Assembly (NCBI GenBank): GCA_035602605.1
Contig: DATNLZ010000043.1
Span: forward strand, 62,001-126,000
Source: DASQHY01 sp035602605
Lineage (GTDB): Bacteria > Acidobacteriota > Terriglobia > Acidiferrales > UBA7541
DNA: 64,000 nt
Direction of reading: 5' to 3'
Positions 25,977 to 34,685 of this stretch are shown here, piece by piece. The first letter of the stretch is position 1. The number at the start of each line of letters is the position of its first letter. The position numbers were made by a program, and so were the translations under genes. The notes beneath the pieces are model-generated. The model was not told where the DNA came from. It saw nothing but the letters and a program-made list of their open reading frames with translations, and searched no databases.

Positions 25977-28900
25977 TTAAGCCGAGCTTGGGGTTGGAAG
26001 GTGCGGCTCGACGCCGCGCCAGCCCACGGCGTGCCCTTGCACTGCGCCCATCACCGAACGGAAAAGGACGGCATACATCATCTGGCGATAATAAAAACGC
26101 TGGAGCAGCAGCGGCCACAGAAGCGACCAGTCTTCCTTTTTCTCGAGCAAGAAGGCCACGATGCAGGTCAGCACGTCAATCAACATAAAACCGATGAAGA
26201 AGATTACCGAACGCTCCACATCTTGCGCTGTCCATAACTGGGGCACACGGGCGATGCGCAGCTGAGCCAGTCCCCAAAGCAGTAGCGACGTCAGGAACAG
26301 CAGATCCATCACGGGAGAAACCAGGGGAAGCAAAATCTGGAAAATAAAAATATTGGGTAGCGCGACAAATCCTAGCGTGCCGTATTTCCAGCGGAACAGG
26401 GTGTCGCGATGCTTCCAGACCGCCTGAAGCGTGCCGAAGGTCCAGCGGAAGCGCTGACGCACGAGCGCTGCCCCGGTCTCCGGCGCTTGTGTCCAGGCGA
26501 TGGCTTCTTCGTCATAGCCGATGCGCCAGCCGGCCCGGCGGATCGCGATGGTAAGGTCGGCATCTTCTGCGACCGTATCGCTCGAAAACCCTTCCGCGGT
26601 GCGCAAGGCATCGACTCGCCATGCTCCCAATGCTCCCGGGACCACGGTAATACAATTGAGCAAATCGAAGGCGCGCTTCTCCAGATTTTGGCTGGTGATG
26701 TATTCGAGGGCCTGCCAGCGGGTGAGCCACTTGGAACGATTGCCAACTTTAATGTTGCCCGCAACAGCCCCGACTTTTGGATCGCCGAAGTGACGAAGAA
26801 GTTTACTGATGGCATCAGGCTCGACGGCGGTATCTGCGTCGATGGTGACCACGATGTCGCTGCGGGCTTCGGTCAGGGCGCGCGCCAGAGCGCCGGGCTT
26901 GCCGCGGTTGGCCTGGTGGATGATTTTGACGCGCGGGTCCGCAGAGAAATTTCGATCGAGGAGCTCCGCGGTTCGGTCGGTTGAGCCATCGTTCACCACC
27001 ACGATGTGAAGATTGGAATAGTCCGAGGCCAATGCCGATTCAACGGTTTCTACGATGACGTCTTCTTCATTGTGCGCGGGGATCAGAACGGAAACCAGTG
27101 GCAGTGGACCTTCGAGACAGCCGACATTGGGCCGCAGTTTTTCGACCAGCGCGAGTAGGCCGATAACCAAAGCGCGGCCGCTCACCAAGGCTATTCCCAG
27201 GACAAAAAGGTAGGCAATGCCTAGCCGGAAAAAGTGGTAGAGGCCGAAGATAAAGCCATCGGCGCGAGCCGCAAATTGCTCGCTTGGGGCGATCGGGGTC
27301 ATCACTTGGGCGCGGGTCTTGCCGAGCAGATCACTGACCAGGACTAACTCGTATCCGTTGGCGCGGAGAGCGTCGATTAATCCGGCCAGCGCTTCGACGG
27401 TATTGCTGCGATTGCCGCCCCCATCATGGAGCAGAACAATATTGCCTTGAGGAGCCTGGCGCAGCACTTCGCTAATAATCTGCGACGGAGAAGGAGGAGG
27501 ACCGATATCACTCCTTTTAGGAGAATCGGAAGACTTCAGGTCCGGCTGAAGGTCTCGAATGACCCCCCAATCATGGGGGTCGATTCCGGCTCCCACCAGG
27601 ACGTACCCCATTTCCTGGGGAATCGGCAGCATCTTAACCTCGTCGGCATTTTCTGGCTGCTGATCGATGCCGTAAGGGGGACGGAACAGGCTGGTCTTAG
27701 TGCCCAGCATGCTTTCGAACAGACGTTCGGTCAAATTGACTTCGAAACGCACCTGGGTACGCGAGATCTGGTTGAACGGAGGGTGATAAAATGTGTGATT
27801 GCCGAGCTCGTGGCCGGAGGCGTAGATACGCTTAAACAGTCCCGGAAAATTGCTGGCTTGCTGGCCGATGACGAAGAACGTCGCCAGGGCATGTTTCTCT
27901 TTGAGAATGTCCAGTACCTTGGGTGTCCAGTCAGGATCAGGCCCGTCATCGAAGGTAAGAGCAATTTTCTTCGGGACTGCACCAAACTGATTGATGTGAT
28001 AGGAAAGCGGGTAAACATCATAATTTTCGTCGACAATGTGATCGCTTGCCGCGTCGTAAGTAATCGAGCGCTGTCCTTTTTGCGGTGTGTCGGTAATTCT
28101 CCAGATGTCCCCTTTGCCCTCAAGTATTAGATCGGGACCGGGAGGAACGTCGCTCAACTTCGCGCGTGCGGCATCGTCCGGGTGCGTGGAGTCAAAAACG
28201 GGCCATATGGAAGAATCTGCAGAACCAAGGCGCCACAGCGCGGTGCCCTGCACGCCGGCACGTTCGGTGTCGCGAAGCTGATTGTAAGCCGTCACGGCGT
28301 CAAGCATCCACACGCTATGAGTGTGATTGTGCTCATCAGAATAGGAGAAATGCGGATTCAATGAGTCACTATCGAAATCGACTTCCGCCTCCGATTCCTT
28401 GGCGCGCAGCAGGGCTTCTTGCACGCTTAGATTCTCGGCATTTTCGTGAGGCGCCGAACGCGGAGCCTCCGACCAATCGTAGGCGTAGTTGGCAATGCCC
28501 ATCACAATTTTAGAGGGCGGAACCTGGTCCAGTAAATCGGTCAGGTTCTGCACGAACCAGTCTTGTGAGGCGATGGGGCCAGACTTTGAGGTCAGCCAAT
28601 GCTGATCATAGTTCATGACGATAATGGCGTCGGACTGCGCAGCGAAAAATACGTAGTCATAGCTTTGGTCCCGGGCCGGAAGTGCGATCATCATTTTTTT
28701 CCCGGCTAGGTGCAGAGCCGCGGCGAGCTCAGCGGCAAATTGCTGGAGATGCTTCTGACTGGAATCAGGAACTTCTTCGAAATCGACTACGATACCGGCC
28801 TGATTAGCAAGGATGGCAAATTGCACTAGTCCTTGGACCAGCTTCCGCCGGGACTCTTTGCTGGCCAGAAACTGCACCAGCTCCGGCACGCGCCACTCTG

Positions 28901-29447
28901 AGCCGTCGTAATTATTGACCAGGCCCATCATGGGGGGCCGGTCCTTTTCCGCCAGAGTTTTCAGCCAAATGTGGAGTTTATCCCCTTGCAGAACGCGGAG
29001 GGCTTCCGCGGGCGGGAGCGTAAGAACGTGGGCGGTATAGTAATCAACGACACTGAGCGAGCCATCGGGAATGACGGCGTGAAGTTGCTCGGGAATGAGA
29101 AGGTCGATATTTTTATAATGGTCCTGCAACGCCGCCAGGCTGTTGGCGTCCCAGCTGACATAGAATGCGGCCCGCAACGGATCATATTTATCTGGAATTT
29201 TGCCCAGAGCGGCGACACGACGCCTGCGCCCTGGCCGCGCTGGCTTCGGGCCGAGCCTTCGCTGAAGGGCATGATAGGTGTTCGCGCTCGGCAACAGCAG
29301 GCTGGGAAGATCGGGCTTCTTGACGATCCCGATGAAGAAGATCGTGAGCAGGCAAGTAAAGGCGATGCCGCCAACCTCCAGAGTGCGCCGCGTTCTGCGC
29401 CAGCGGCGGCGCTGTTCGTCATAAAATATGGGTTTGCGTTCCCGCAT
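25977..29447 (-). CDS. GH18-like / NodB polysaccharide deacetylase / GT2 synthase tri-domain fusion
   Basis: A 1156-residue multidomain protein. A basic N-terminus and one membrane helix (about 27-43) lead into an extracytoplasmic GH18-like domain (about 90-420, VVDFEEVPD at 221-228, spore-hydrolase-like). A NodB deacetylase domain follows at about 490-710, with TFDDGPD at 498, the HxxxH metal pair His551/His555, RPPYG at 589 and LLHDGGG at 672. Membrane helices near 732-768 precede a cytoplasmic GT2 domain with VSVLIPAHNEE at 785, VNDGS, DADT at 870, EDAD at 961 and QRFRW at 998. Several C-terminal helices end the protein. All key residues are present. This joins polymer synthesis, deacetylation and hydrolysis, as PgaB plus PgaC do in separate chains; the actual polymer is unknown. 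Confidence 0.92.
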   Translation of the reverse strand: MRERKPIFYDEQRRRWRRTRRTLEVGGIAFTCLLTIFFIGIVKKPDLPSLLLPSANTYHALQRRLGPKPARPGRRRRVAALGKIPDKYDPLRAAFYVSWDANSLAALQDHYKNIDLLIPEQLHAVIPDGSLSVVDYYTAHVLTLPPAEALRVLQGDKLHIWLKTLAEKDRPPMMGLVNNYDGSEWRVPELVQFLASKESRRKLVQGLVQFAILANQAGIVVDFEEVPDSSQKHLQQFAAELAAALHLAGKKMMIALPARDQSYDYVFFAAQSDAIIVMNYDQHWLTSKSGPIASQDWFVQNLTDLLDQVPPSKIVMGIANYAYDWSEAPRSAPHENAENLSVQEALLRAKESEAEVDFDSDSLNPHFSYSDEHNHTHSVWMLDAVTAYNQLRDTERAGVQGTALWRLGSADSSIWPVFDSTHPDDAARAKLSDVPPGPDLILEGKGDIWRITDTPQKGQRSITYDAASDHIVDENYDVYPLSYHINQFGAVPKKIALTFDDGPDPDWTPKVLDILKEKHALATFFVIGQQASNFPGLFKRIYASGHELGNHTFYHPPFNQISRTQVRFEVNLTERLFESMLGTKTSLFRPPYGIDQQPENADEVKMLPIPQEMGYVLVGAGIDPHDWGVIRDLQPDLKSSDSPKRSDIGPPPSPSQIISEVLRQAPQGNIVLLHDGGGNRSNTVEALAGLIDALRANGYELVLVSDLLGKTRAQVMTPIAPSEQFAARADGFIFGLYHFFRLGIAYLFVLGIALVSGRALVIGLLALVEKLRPNVGCLEGPLPLVSVLIPAHNEEDVIVETVESALASDYSNLHIVVVNDGSTDRTAELLDRNFSADPRVKIIHQANRGKPGALARALTEARSDIVVTIDADTAVEPDAISKLLRHFGDPKVGAVAGNIKVGNRSKWLTRWQALEYITSQNLEKRAFDLLNCITVVPGALGAWRVDALRTAEGFSSDTVAEDADLTIAIRRAGWRIGYDEEAIAWTQAPETGAALVRQRFRWTFGTLQAVWKHRDTLFRWKYGTLGFVALPNIFIFQILLPLVSPVMDLLFLTSLLLWGLAQLRIARVPQLWTAQDVERSVIFFIGFMLIDVLTCIVAFLLEKKEDWSLLWPLLLQRFYYRQMMYAVLFRSVMGAVQGHAVGWRGVEPHLPTPSSA

Positions 29448-29513
29448 GGGCTTAGCTCAAGCTAGCCGCACGAAGCGGCCCTGTCAATAAATCATCCTAT
29501 TGGCGTTTCATAC

Positions 29514-29547
29514 CACCATCAGGGCACTATCAGGTCCACTATCAGGT
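29514..29547. repeat. three tandem 11-bp iterons upstream of the GT39-like gene
   Basis: CACCATCAGGG (29514), CACTATCAGGT (29525) and CACTATCAGGT (29537) recur at 11 and 12 bp, about one helical turn each. They end 3 bp before the likely start codon and lie in the divergent region with the fusion gene. Confidence 0.5.
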
Positions 29548-29550
29548 AAG

Positions 29551-31026
29551 ATGCGCTTTTCTACCATGACGAAGTGGCGCTGGCATATTTTGTTTGCGGC
29601 AATAGCGGGCGTGGCGCTGCGCTTGTTTTTCGTGCTGCACTTCCCGACCAGCTCGGGCGACACGCCAATTTATGAAAACTTGGCAATGAATTGGTTGCAG
29701 CATGGAGTCTACGGGATATCAGCCGAGGGGCACATCACCCCCACGGATATACGCGTGCCGGGTTACCCCGCCTTGCTGGCTGCGATTTATGCCTTGACCG
29801 GGCGAACCGGCCCCCAGGCGCGGCTGTTCGTGAGGCTGGTGCAAGTGTTTGTGGACCTCGGCACGTGTTTCCTCGCAGCCGCGCTCGCTGGGGCGATGAC
29901 TCCAAAGGCACAACGCCAGCGAGTCGCTATCGTGGCCCTATGGCTTGCCGCTACTTGCCCTTTTCTCGCTAATTACGCGGCGGTCCCGCTCACGGAAACC
30001 TTGGCTACCTTTGTTTCGGCGTTGGCTCTGCTCCTGTTGATCATGTCGGTCAAAGGGGCGGCGGAGGTCCCCTGTGGCGATCCCTATCTACATTTCTTCC
30101 GCAACCGCTGGGCGTTATCCGGAGCATTTTTGGTGGGAATCGCGACGCTGGTCCGGCCCGAATCGCCGCTTCTCCTGATCGCCTTTGCGCTTTTGCTGGT
30201 TTACAAGATGCGCCGGCCATCGGCGTGGAAACCGCTGGCTCTTACCTGTGCCTCGCTGGCGGTTATGTTCTTGCTGCCTTTGTCGCCGTGGGCGGCGCGC
30301 AACGCAATCACTTTGCACAAGCTGCAATTTCTGGCTCCGCGCTATGCGCAACTTCCCAGCGAAATCGTTCCGCGGGGGTTCCATGCATGGGAGAGAACAT
30401 GGCTGGTGCGGATGCGAGATGCCTATCTTGTTTCGTGGAAGCTCGATGAGGAAGCGATCTCCATCGAGGATATTCCCAGTTCGGCGTTCGATTCGCCAGC
30501 GGAGCGCGAGCGTGTCGCTGCATTGCTTGCGAAGCATAACCGGAACCTGGCCATGACCCAAGAAATCGATGACGGTTTTGCCGCACTGGCTGCGGAGCGG
30601 ACTTCCCGGAAACCATGGCGCACGTATATATGGGTGCCGGTGCAACGGGCTTTAACAATTTGGTTCTCGCCGCGGATCGAGTTGCTTCCGTACTCCGGAC
30701 ACGTGCGCCCAGTGGCCGGCAGTTGGGCAGATGATCCTGTGGATGTCTCCGTAACCATCGGATTTTTCTTGCTTGGCTTGGTCTATGCCGGCCTTGCGCT
30801 TAGCGGACTTTGGCGCACGTGGCGCTTTTCGGGTAGCCAAAATGCGGGTAATGAACTTGCAGGCACCTATCGCGCGATCGCTTTGACGATTCTATTCATG
30901 GCCATACGCACGGCGTTTGTTAGTACCGTCGAATCACCCGAGCCGCGCTACGTCCTCGAATGCATCCCGGCGGTGCTGGCAGTTGGTGCGTTCAGCTTTC
31001 TTCCACGGGTTCAGGATGAATCGTAA
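29551..31026 (+). CDS. GT39/PMT-like integral membrane glycosyltransferase
   Basis: About 491 residues from the ATG at 29551; the ATG at 29566 is an alternative, and neither has a strong ribosome site. The first helix (HILFAAIAGVALRLFFVLHF) is followed by SGDTPIYENLAMNWLQHG, an acidic first-loop motif like that of GT-C enzymes, and DIRVPGYPALLAAIYAL. About nine more hydrophobic helices follow, with a soluble loop at about 275-390. Such proteins transfer sugars from polyprenyl-phosphate carriers outside the membrane. It is divergent from the polysaccharide fusion gene, and its 3' end overlaps the convergent CDF gene. Confidence 0.72.
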   Translation: MRFSTMTKWRWHILFAAIAGVALRLFFVLHFPTSSGDTPIYENLAMNWLQHGVYGISAEGHITPTDIRVPGYPALLAAIYALTGRTGPQARLFVRLVQVFVDLGTCFLAAALAGAMTPKAQRQRVAIVALWLAATCPFLANYAAVPLTETLATFVSALALLLLIMSVKGAAEVPCGDPYLHFFRNRWALSGAFLVGIATLVRPESPLLLIAFALLLVYKMRRPSAWKPLALTCASLAVMFLLPLSPWAARNAITLHKLQFLAPRYAQLPSEIVPRGFHAWERTWLVRMRDAYLVSWKLDEEAISIEDIPSSAFDSPAERERVAALLAKHNRNLAMTQEIDDGFAALAAERTSRKPWRTYIWVPVQRALTIWFSPRIELLPYSGHVRPVAGSWADDPVDVSVTIGFFLLGLVYAGLALSGLWRTWRFSGSQNAGNELAGTYRAIALTILFMAIRTAFVSTVESPEPRYVLECIPAVLAVGAFSFLPRVQDES

Positions 31027-32419
31027 CCCGATAGATCTGCGGGAATTGTTCTTTGACCCGCGCTTCGAGCAGCCCGGTCACATCGTGAATCTGGGTGATC
31101 GGCAGATTGCCATTCATGGCGCAGTGGCACGATACCAGGATGTGATGCTCGACCTGACGAACGCGCACCTCGTGGCAATCGACGAACTCGGGATATTCCG
31201 GCTGCAAACTATTGATGAATGATTCGACCGCGCGCTCAAGAGCTTTCATCTCGATACCAATTTCCGCTGCCGGCGCGATGTAGTGTCCTAGCGGCTCAAT
31301 GTGGATATACACTTGCGCTTCGCCGCCAGGCAATTTGCGAATTTCATCTTCGAGCTCGCTCGCGCGGCGATGTGCTTCGCGCAAGCTCAATTGTTCATCC
31401 ACTTCGAGATGCAGCTCGACGAATACCCGCCCTTCGAGTTGGTGCGCGGACAGATCGTGAACCGCGAGCCCACGTTTCTGAGCGATGGCGCGGATGGCCT
31501 CGAACAAATGTTCCCCAGCCGGGGCGCGCGGCTCCATATGCACCATGACGTCGGATGGGGTGATTTCTCCGATGCGCCGTTCAACGGCGTCGCTTAGAGC
31601 GTGGACCTGTTCAAACGTGGCTGTACGGGGAACGTCGATGGTGACGTCAACGAAATGACGATTGCCGGCGCGACGCACGCGCACCCGCTGGGTGTTAAGA
31701 ACCCCGTTCATATTGTTGACGGCTTCACTGATGCGACGCTGCAACCCTACGGGCGCAGCATCGAGCAGTCCATCGACCGTCTTCTTACCCAGCCGTACCC
31801 CCACCCAGATGATGACTCCAGAAACTGCGAGCGCGGCGAGCGGATCGGCGTAACGCAGCCAAGGCAGTCCCCACCGGTCGCTGAGCCATAGGGCGGTGAC
31901 TCCGGCGATGACCACGAGCGTGCTCCACACGTCGGTCGAGAAATGAAGGGCATCGGCCTCGAGCGCCTCACTGGAATATTTGCGCGCAGCTTTGCCCAGC
32001 GCACGCGCTCTGACAATATCAATGGACAGGCAGCAGCTAAGGATGAAAATCGCCGTCAGGCTGGGGGTCAAATGAACATTGCGGAGAAAAAGGCGCCCGA
32101 AGGCCTCCCAGATGATGTACACCGCGGTCAGCAGCAGCAGGGCCGTTTCAACGAAAGCGGAAAACGTTTCGAGCTTGCCGTGACCGTAAGGATGTTTCTC
32201 ATCCGCGGGCCGGTCCGAAAGACCCACCGAGAGATAGGTGATCAAAGCAGCGATGAGGTCCAGACCGGAGTGCAGCGCTTCGGAGAGTACGCCCAAGCTT
32301 CCGGTGCGAATCGTGAGAAAAATCTTAAGCGATACCAGTACGATGGCCGAGGCTACCGACCAGAGCGCCGCCATCTTTTTCTCATGCACGGCTGTTTGCA
32401 GGGAAACCGCAGTGTCCAT
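30992..32419 (-). CDS. cation diffusion facilitator (CDF) transporter with three C-terminal domains
   Basis: A 475-residue transporter. Six membrane helices occupy about 17-215. The binding-site motifs are His50-xxx-Asp54 in TM2 and His159-xxx-Asp163 in TM5, a HD/HD set that fits zinc-type members. HPYGHGKLE at 76 is a family hallmark. Unlike ordinary CDFs of about 300 residues, three ferredoxin-like dimerisation repeats follow: about 225-298 (ending VHMEP), 303-377 (ending IHIEP) and 393-471 (ending TIHPEP). The last is rich in Cys and His (CHEVRV, EHHILVSCHC). The last 35 bp overlap the convergent GT39-like gene. Confidence 0.9.
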   Translation of the reverse strand: MDTAVSLQTAVHEKKMAALWSVASAIVLVSLKIFLTIRTGSLGVLSEALHSGLDLIAALITYLSVGLSDRPADEKHPYGHGKLETFSAFVETALLLLTAVYIIWEAFGRLFLRNVHLTPSLTAIFILSCCLSIDIVRARALGKAARKYSSEALEADALHFSTDVWSTLVVIAGVTALWLSDRWGLPWLRYADPLAALAVSGVIIWVGVRLGKKTVDGLLDAAPVGLQRRISEAVNNMNGVLNTQRVRVRRAGNRHFVDVTIDVPRTATFEQVHALSDAVERRIGEITPSDVMVHMEPRAPAGEHLFEAIRAIAQKRGLAVHDLSAHQLEGRVFVELHLEVDEQLSLREAHRRASELEDEIRKLPGGEAQVYIHIEPLGHYIAPAAEIGIEMKALERAVESFINSLQPEYPEFVDCHEVRVRQVEHHILVSCHCAMNGNLPITQIHDVTGLLEARVKEQFPQIYRVTIHPEPVEES

Positions 32420-32580
32420 CGACTCAAGCCTAGCACGACGCCGGGCACCTGGCCTCTAGGGGCATTGTATGCGAGGCGGATACTCCTGTAGAGTCCGGCC
32501 GGACGGCGATCGATTCCGGTTTAAGGAAATCCTGTGGTTCTGCGGCTATGGCGAGTGGATTGTTAGCGCCAACTGCAATC
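32420..32580. other. intergenic region between rpoD and the CDF gene
   Basis: 161 bp. It contains a perfect 12-bp palindrome GTCCGGCCGGAC at 32493-32504. No canonical terminator with a T-run was found for rpoD. Confidence 0.5.
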
Positions 32581-34317
32581 TCAGAGATACTCGCGGCTGG
32601 GGCCTTCCAGGAAGGCCCGCAGCTTGCGCGACCGCGACGGATGCCGCAGCTTGCGCAAAGCCTTCGCTTCGATCTGCCGGATGCGCTCGCGGGTCACTGC
32701 AAACGATTGCCCGACTTCTTCGAGCGTGTGCTCGCTTCCATCGTCCAATCCAAAGCGCATCTTGATGACTTTTTCTTCGCGTGGCGTCAGGGTCTTTAAC
32801 ACCGATGCCGTCTGTTCCTTCAGATTCAAATTGATCACCGCATCGGAGGGAGATACGACAGCCTTGTCTTCGATGAAATCTCCAAGATGCGAATCTTCTT
32901 CTTCGCCGATGGGCGTTTCGAGTGAAATGGGCTCCTGCGCGATTTTCAAGATCTTGCGCACCTTGGCGACAGGAATATCCATCCGCTTGGCAATTTCTTC
33001 GGAGGTAGGCTCGCGTCCGAGTTCCTGCACGAGCTGTCTGCTGGTGCGGATCAGCTTGTTGATCGTTTCGATCATGTGCACAGGAATACGAATCGTGCGG
33101 GCCTGATCGGCGATCGCGCGAGTAATGGCCTGGCGGATCCACCACGTTGCGTACGTTGAAAACTTATAGCCGCGGCGCCACTCGAATTTGTCCACCGCTT
33201 TCATCAGCCCGATGTTGCCTTCCTGGATCAAGTCCAGAAATTGCAGGCCGCGGTTGGTATATTTCTTGGCGATGGATACGACCAGTCGGAGGTTGGCCTC
33301 AATTAATTCTTTTTTAGCCTGCTCAGCTTCGGCTTCGCCGCGCATAATGAGCGTTAGCGTGCGCTTCAGCTCGGTCAGGCCTACCTCGCTGGCTTCCTCA
33401 ATCTCTTTTAGTTCGGTCCGGCGCGAACGCAGATCCTTGCGAGCTTCCGCGGCGGTGTCACCCTTGGCGGCATCGGCGCGGCGCTCGAGACGTCCAGCCT
33501 CCCGCTCGAGCGATTGCAGGCGCTCCACGGTGTGACGCATCTTGTCAATCAGCCGCTTTTTTTCCAGTAAATGAAAGTCGAGCGAGCGTACCAACAAGGA
33601 CATCTCGATGCGGATTCGTGAAAGCACCCATCGCGCGCGGATATACGATCGCTTCTTCGATTTTGGAGTGTTTTCAAACTTGCTGGCCAACTTCAGCGCA
33701 ACATCATAGGCCTTGGCAATTTTGTCGATGACTTTGAGAGTTTGTTTAGTTTTGTTCTCGATTTTCTCTTCGGTAAGCTCTTCGTCATCAAACTGCACGA
33801 TTTCTTTGATGGACCGCGCGCCCTTGCGCAGATCCTCGCCGACCGCGATCAGCTCCTTGATGACGATAGGCGAGCGCGTGACTGACTTCATGACCACCAG
33901 TTGCCCGCGCTCGATGCGCTTGGCAATGGCTACTTCACCCTCGCGCGTAAGCAAGGGCACGGTGCCCATCTCACGCAAGTACATCCGCACTGGATCGTTG
34001 GTTTTTTCGAGCGCGCCCGGAGTCAGGTCGAGCTCGCTCTCCTCTGCGACCGCTTCAATTTCCTTGGCAGGCTCGCCTTCCGAGGGGGTGTCGGTTAAAT
34101 CAGCCGCCGCGCGCGCGGCCTTGGCTGTGGCAGCATCTTCGTAAATATCGATCCCATAGCGCTCAAAGGTAGACAGCAAATCATCGATCTCTTCCGACGA
34201 GTGCACCTCCGCCGGCAGAATATCGTTCACTTCGTCATAGAGCAGGTAGCCGCGCTCCTTACCCATGAGGATAAGCTGGCGTACCTGATCATATTTTTCT
34301 TCAATCGCCAACGCCAA
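32581..34317 (-). CDS. rpoD: primary sigma factor RpoD (sigma-70)
   Basis: A 578-residue group 1 sigma factor. It begins with TTG, supported by GGGGAGGAAACT just upstream. Region 1.1-like DQVRQLILMGKERGYLLYDEVND is followed by an acidic linker, region 1.2 (DPVRMYLREMGTVPLLTREGE), a non-conserved helical insert, region 2 (LRLVVSIAKKYTNRGLQFLDLI, GYKFSTYATWWIRQAI), region 3, and region 4.2 (TLEEVGQSFAVTRERIRQIEAKALRKLRHP). All core- and promoter-binding elements are present. It lies downstream of dnaG with a 368-bp regulatory gap. Confidence 0.98.
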   Translation of the reverse strand: MALAIEEKYDQVRQLILMGKERGYLLYDEVNDILPAEVHSSEEIDDLLSTFERYGIDIYEDAATAKAARAAADLTDTPSEGEPAKEIEAVAEESELDLTPGALEKTNDPVRMYLREMGTVPLLTREGEVAIAKRIERGQLVVMKSVTRSPIVIKELIAVGEDLRKGARSIKEIVQFDDEELTEEKIENKTKQTLKVIDKIAKAYDVALKLASKFENTPKSKKRSYIRARWVLSRIRIEMSLLVRSLDFHLLEKKRLIDKMRHTVERLQSLEREAGRLERRADAAKGDTAAEARKDLRSRRTELKEIEEASEVGLTELKRTLTLIMRGEAEAEQAKKELIEANLRLVVSIAKKYTNRGLQFLDLIQEGNIGLMKAVDKFEWRRGYKFSTYATWWIRQAITRAIADQARTIRIPVHMIETINKLIRTSRQLVQELGREPTSEEIAKRMDIPVAKVRKILKIAQEPISLETPIGEEEDSHLGDFIEDKAVVSPSDAVINLNLKEQTASVLKTLTPREEKVIKMRFGLDDGSEHTLEEVGQSFAVTRERIRQIEAKALRKLRHPSRSRKLRAFLEGPSREYL

Positions 34318-34527
34318 AGTTTCCTCCCCTACTCATTCACGCGATGTTACCGCGGACACCTGCGCACGCTCTCACATGCCCAAGTTCATGAACAAACAGG
34401 TTGGTGATTTGCACTGAGAGGTATAGCAGTCCCGCCCGTTTTGCGCCCGCCGCCCGTGCTGCTCCGTTCGCGGTACTCGGAGCCGATTCCTGCACCATTT
34501 CACCTTGCCGGATAAAACGCGCATTGC

Positions 34528-34567
34528 AGGCCCCTACAGGATTATGGATAAGGCCTCTACAGGATTA
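34528..34567. repeat. 17-bp direct repeat upstream of rpoD
   Basis: AGGCCCCTACAGGATTA (34528-34544) and AGGCCTCTACAGGATTA (34551-34567) match at 16 of 17 positions with a 23-bp period. Between them TTATGGATAA (34542-34551) reads TTATCCATA on the minus strand, one mismatch from a DnaA box. Confidence 0.6.
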
Positions 34568-34606
34568 GATGCGCCCCGACCTGAAATTGTTACCGGCAAA
34601 ACCAGA

Positions 34607-34628
34607 ACACGTTACACGTTAACACGTT
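34607..34628. repeat. three ACACGTT heptamers
   Basis: ACACGTT starts at 34607, 34614 and 34622 (spacing 7 and 8), followed by a related CAACGTT at 34636. Location is between dnaG and rpoD. Confidence 0.55.
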
Positions 34629-34661
34629 CACCCGTCAACGTTTATTTAGACGTACGGAAAG

Positions 34662-34673
34662 GTAACCGGTTAC
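34662..34673. repeat. 12-bp palindrome downstream of dnaG
   Basis: GTAACCGGTTAC, perfect, 12 bp past the dnaG stop. Candidate protein site or part of a 3' hairpin. Confidence 0.5.
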
Positions 34674-34685
34674 ATCGCGGCCCGC

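Larger units (their letters stand above)
34318..34685. other. dnaG-rpoD intergenic control region
   Basis: 368 bp, large for this gene-dense window. It carries a 17-bp near-perfect direct repeat, three ACACGTT heptamers and a 12-bp palindrome. No convincing -35/-10 pair was found, and no ORF of note. Confidence 0.7.

Noticed and set aside
29481..29500. PHO-box-like CTGTCAATAAATCAT
   Set aside because: Only one half matches the PhoB consensus, and the more regular iterons lie downstream.
34528..34673. replication origin near dnaG/rpoD
   Set aside because: Only one imperfect DnaA box is present, with no AT-rich unwinding region and no dnaA or dnaN nearby.
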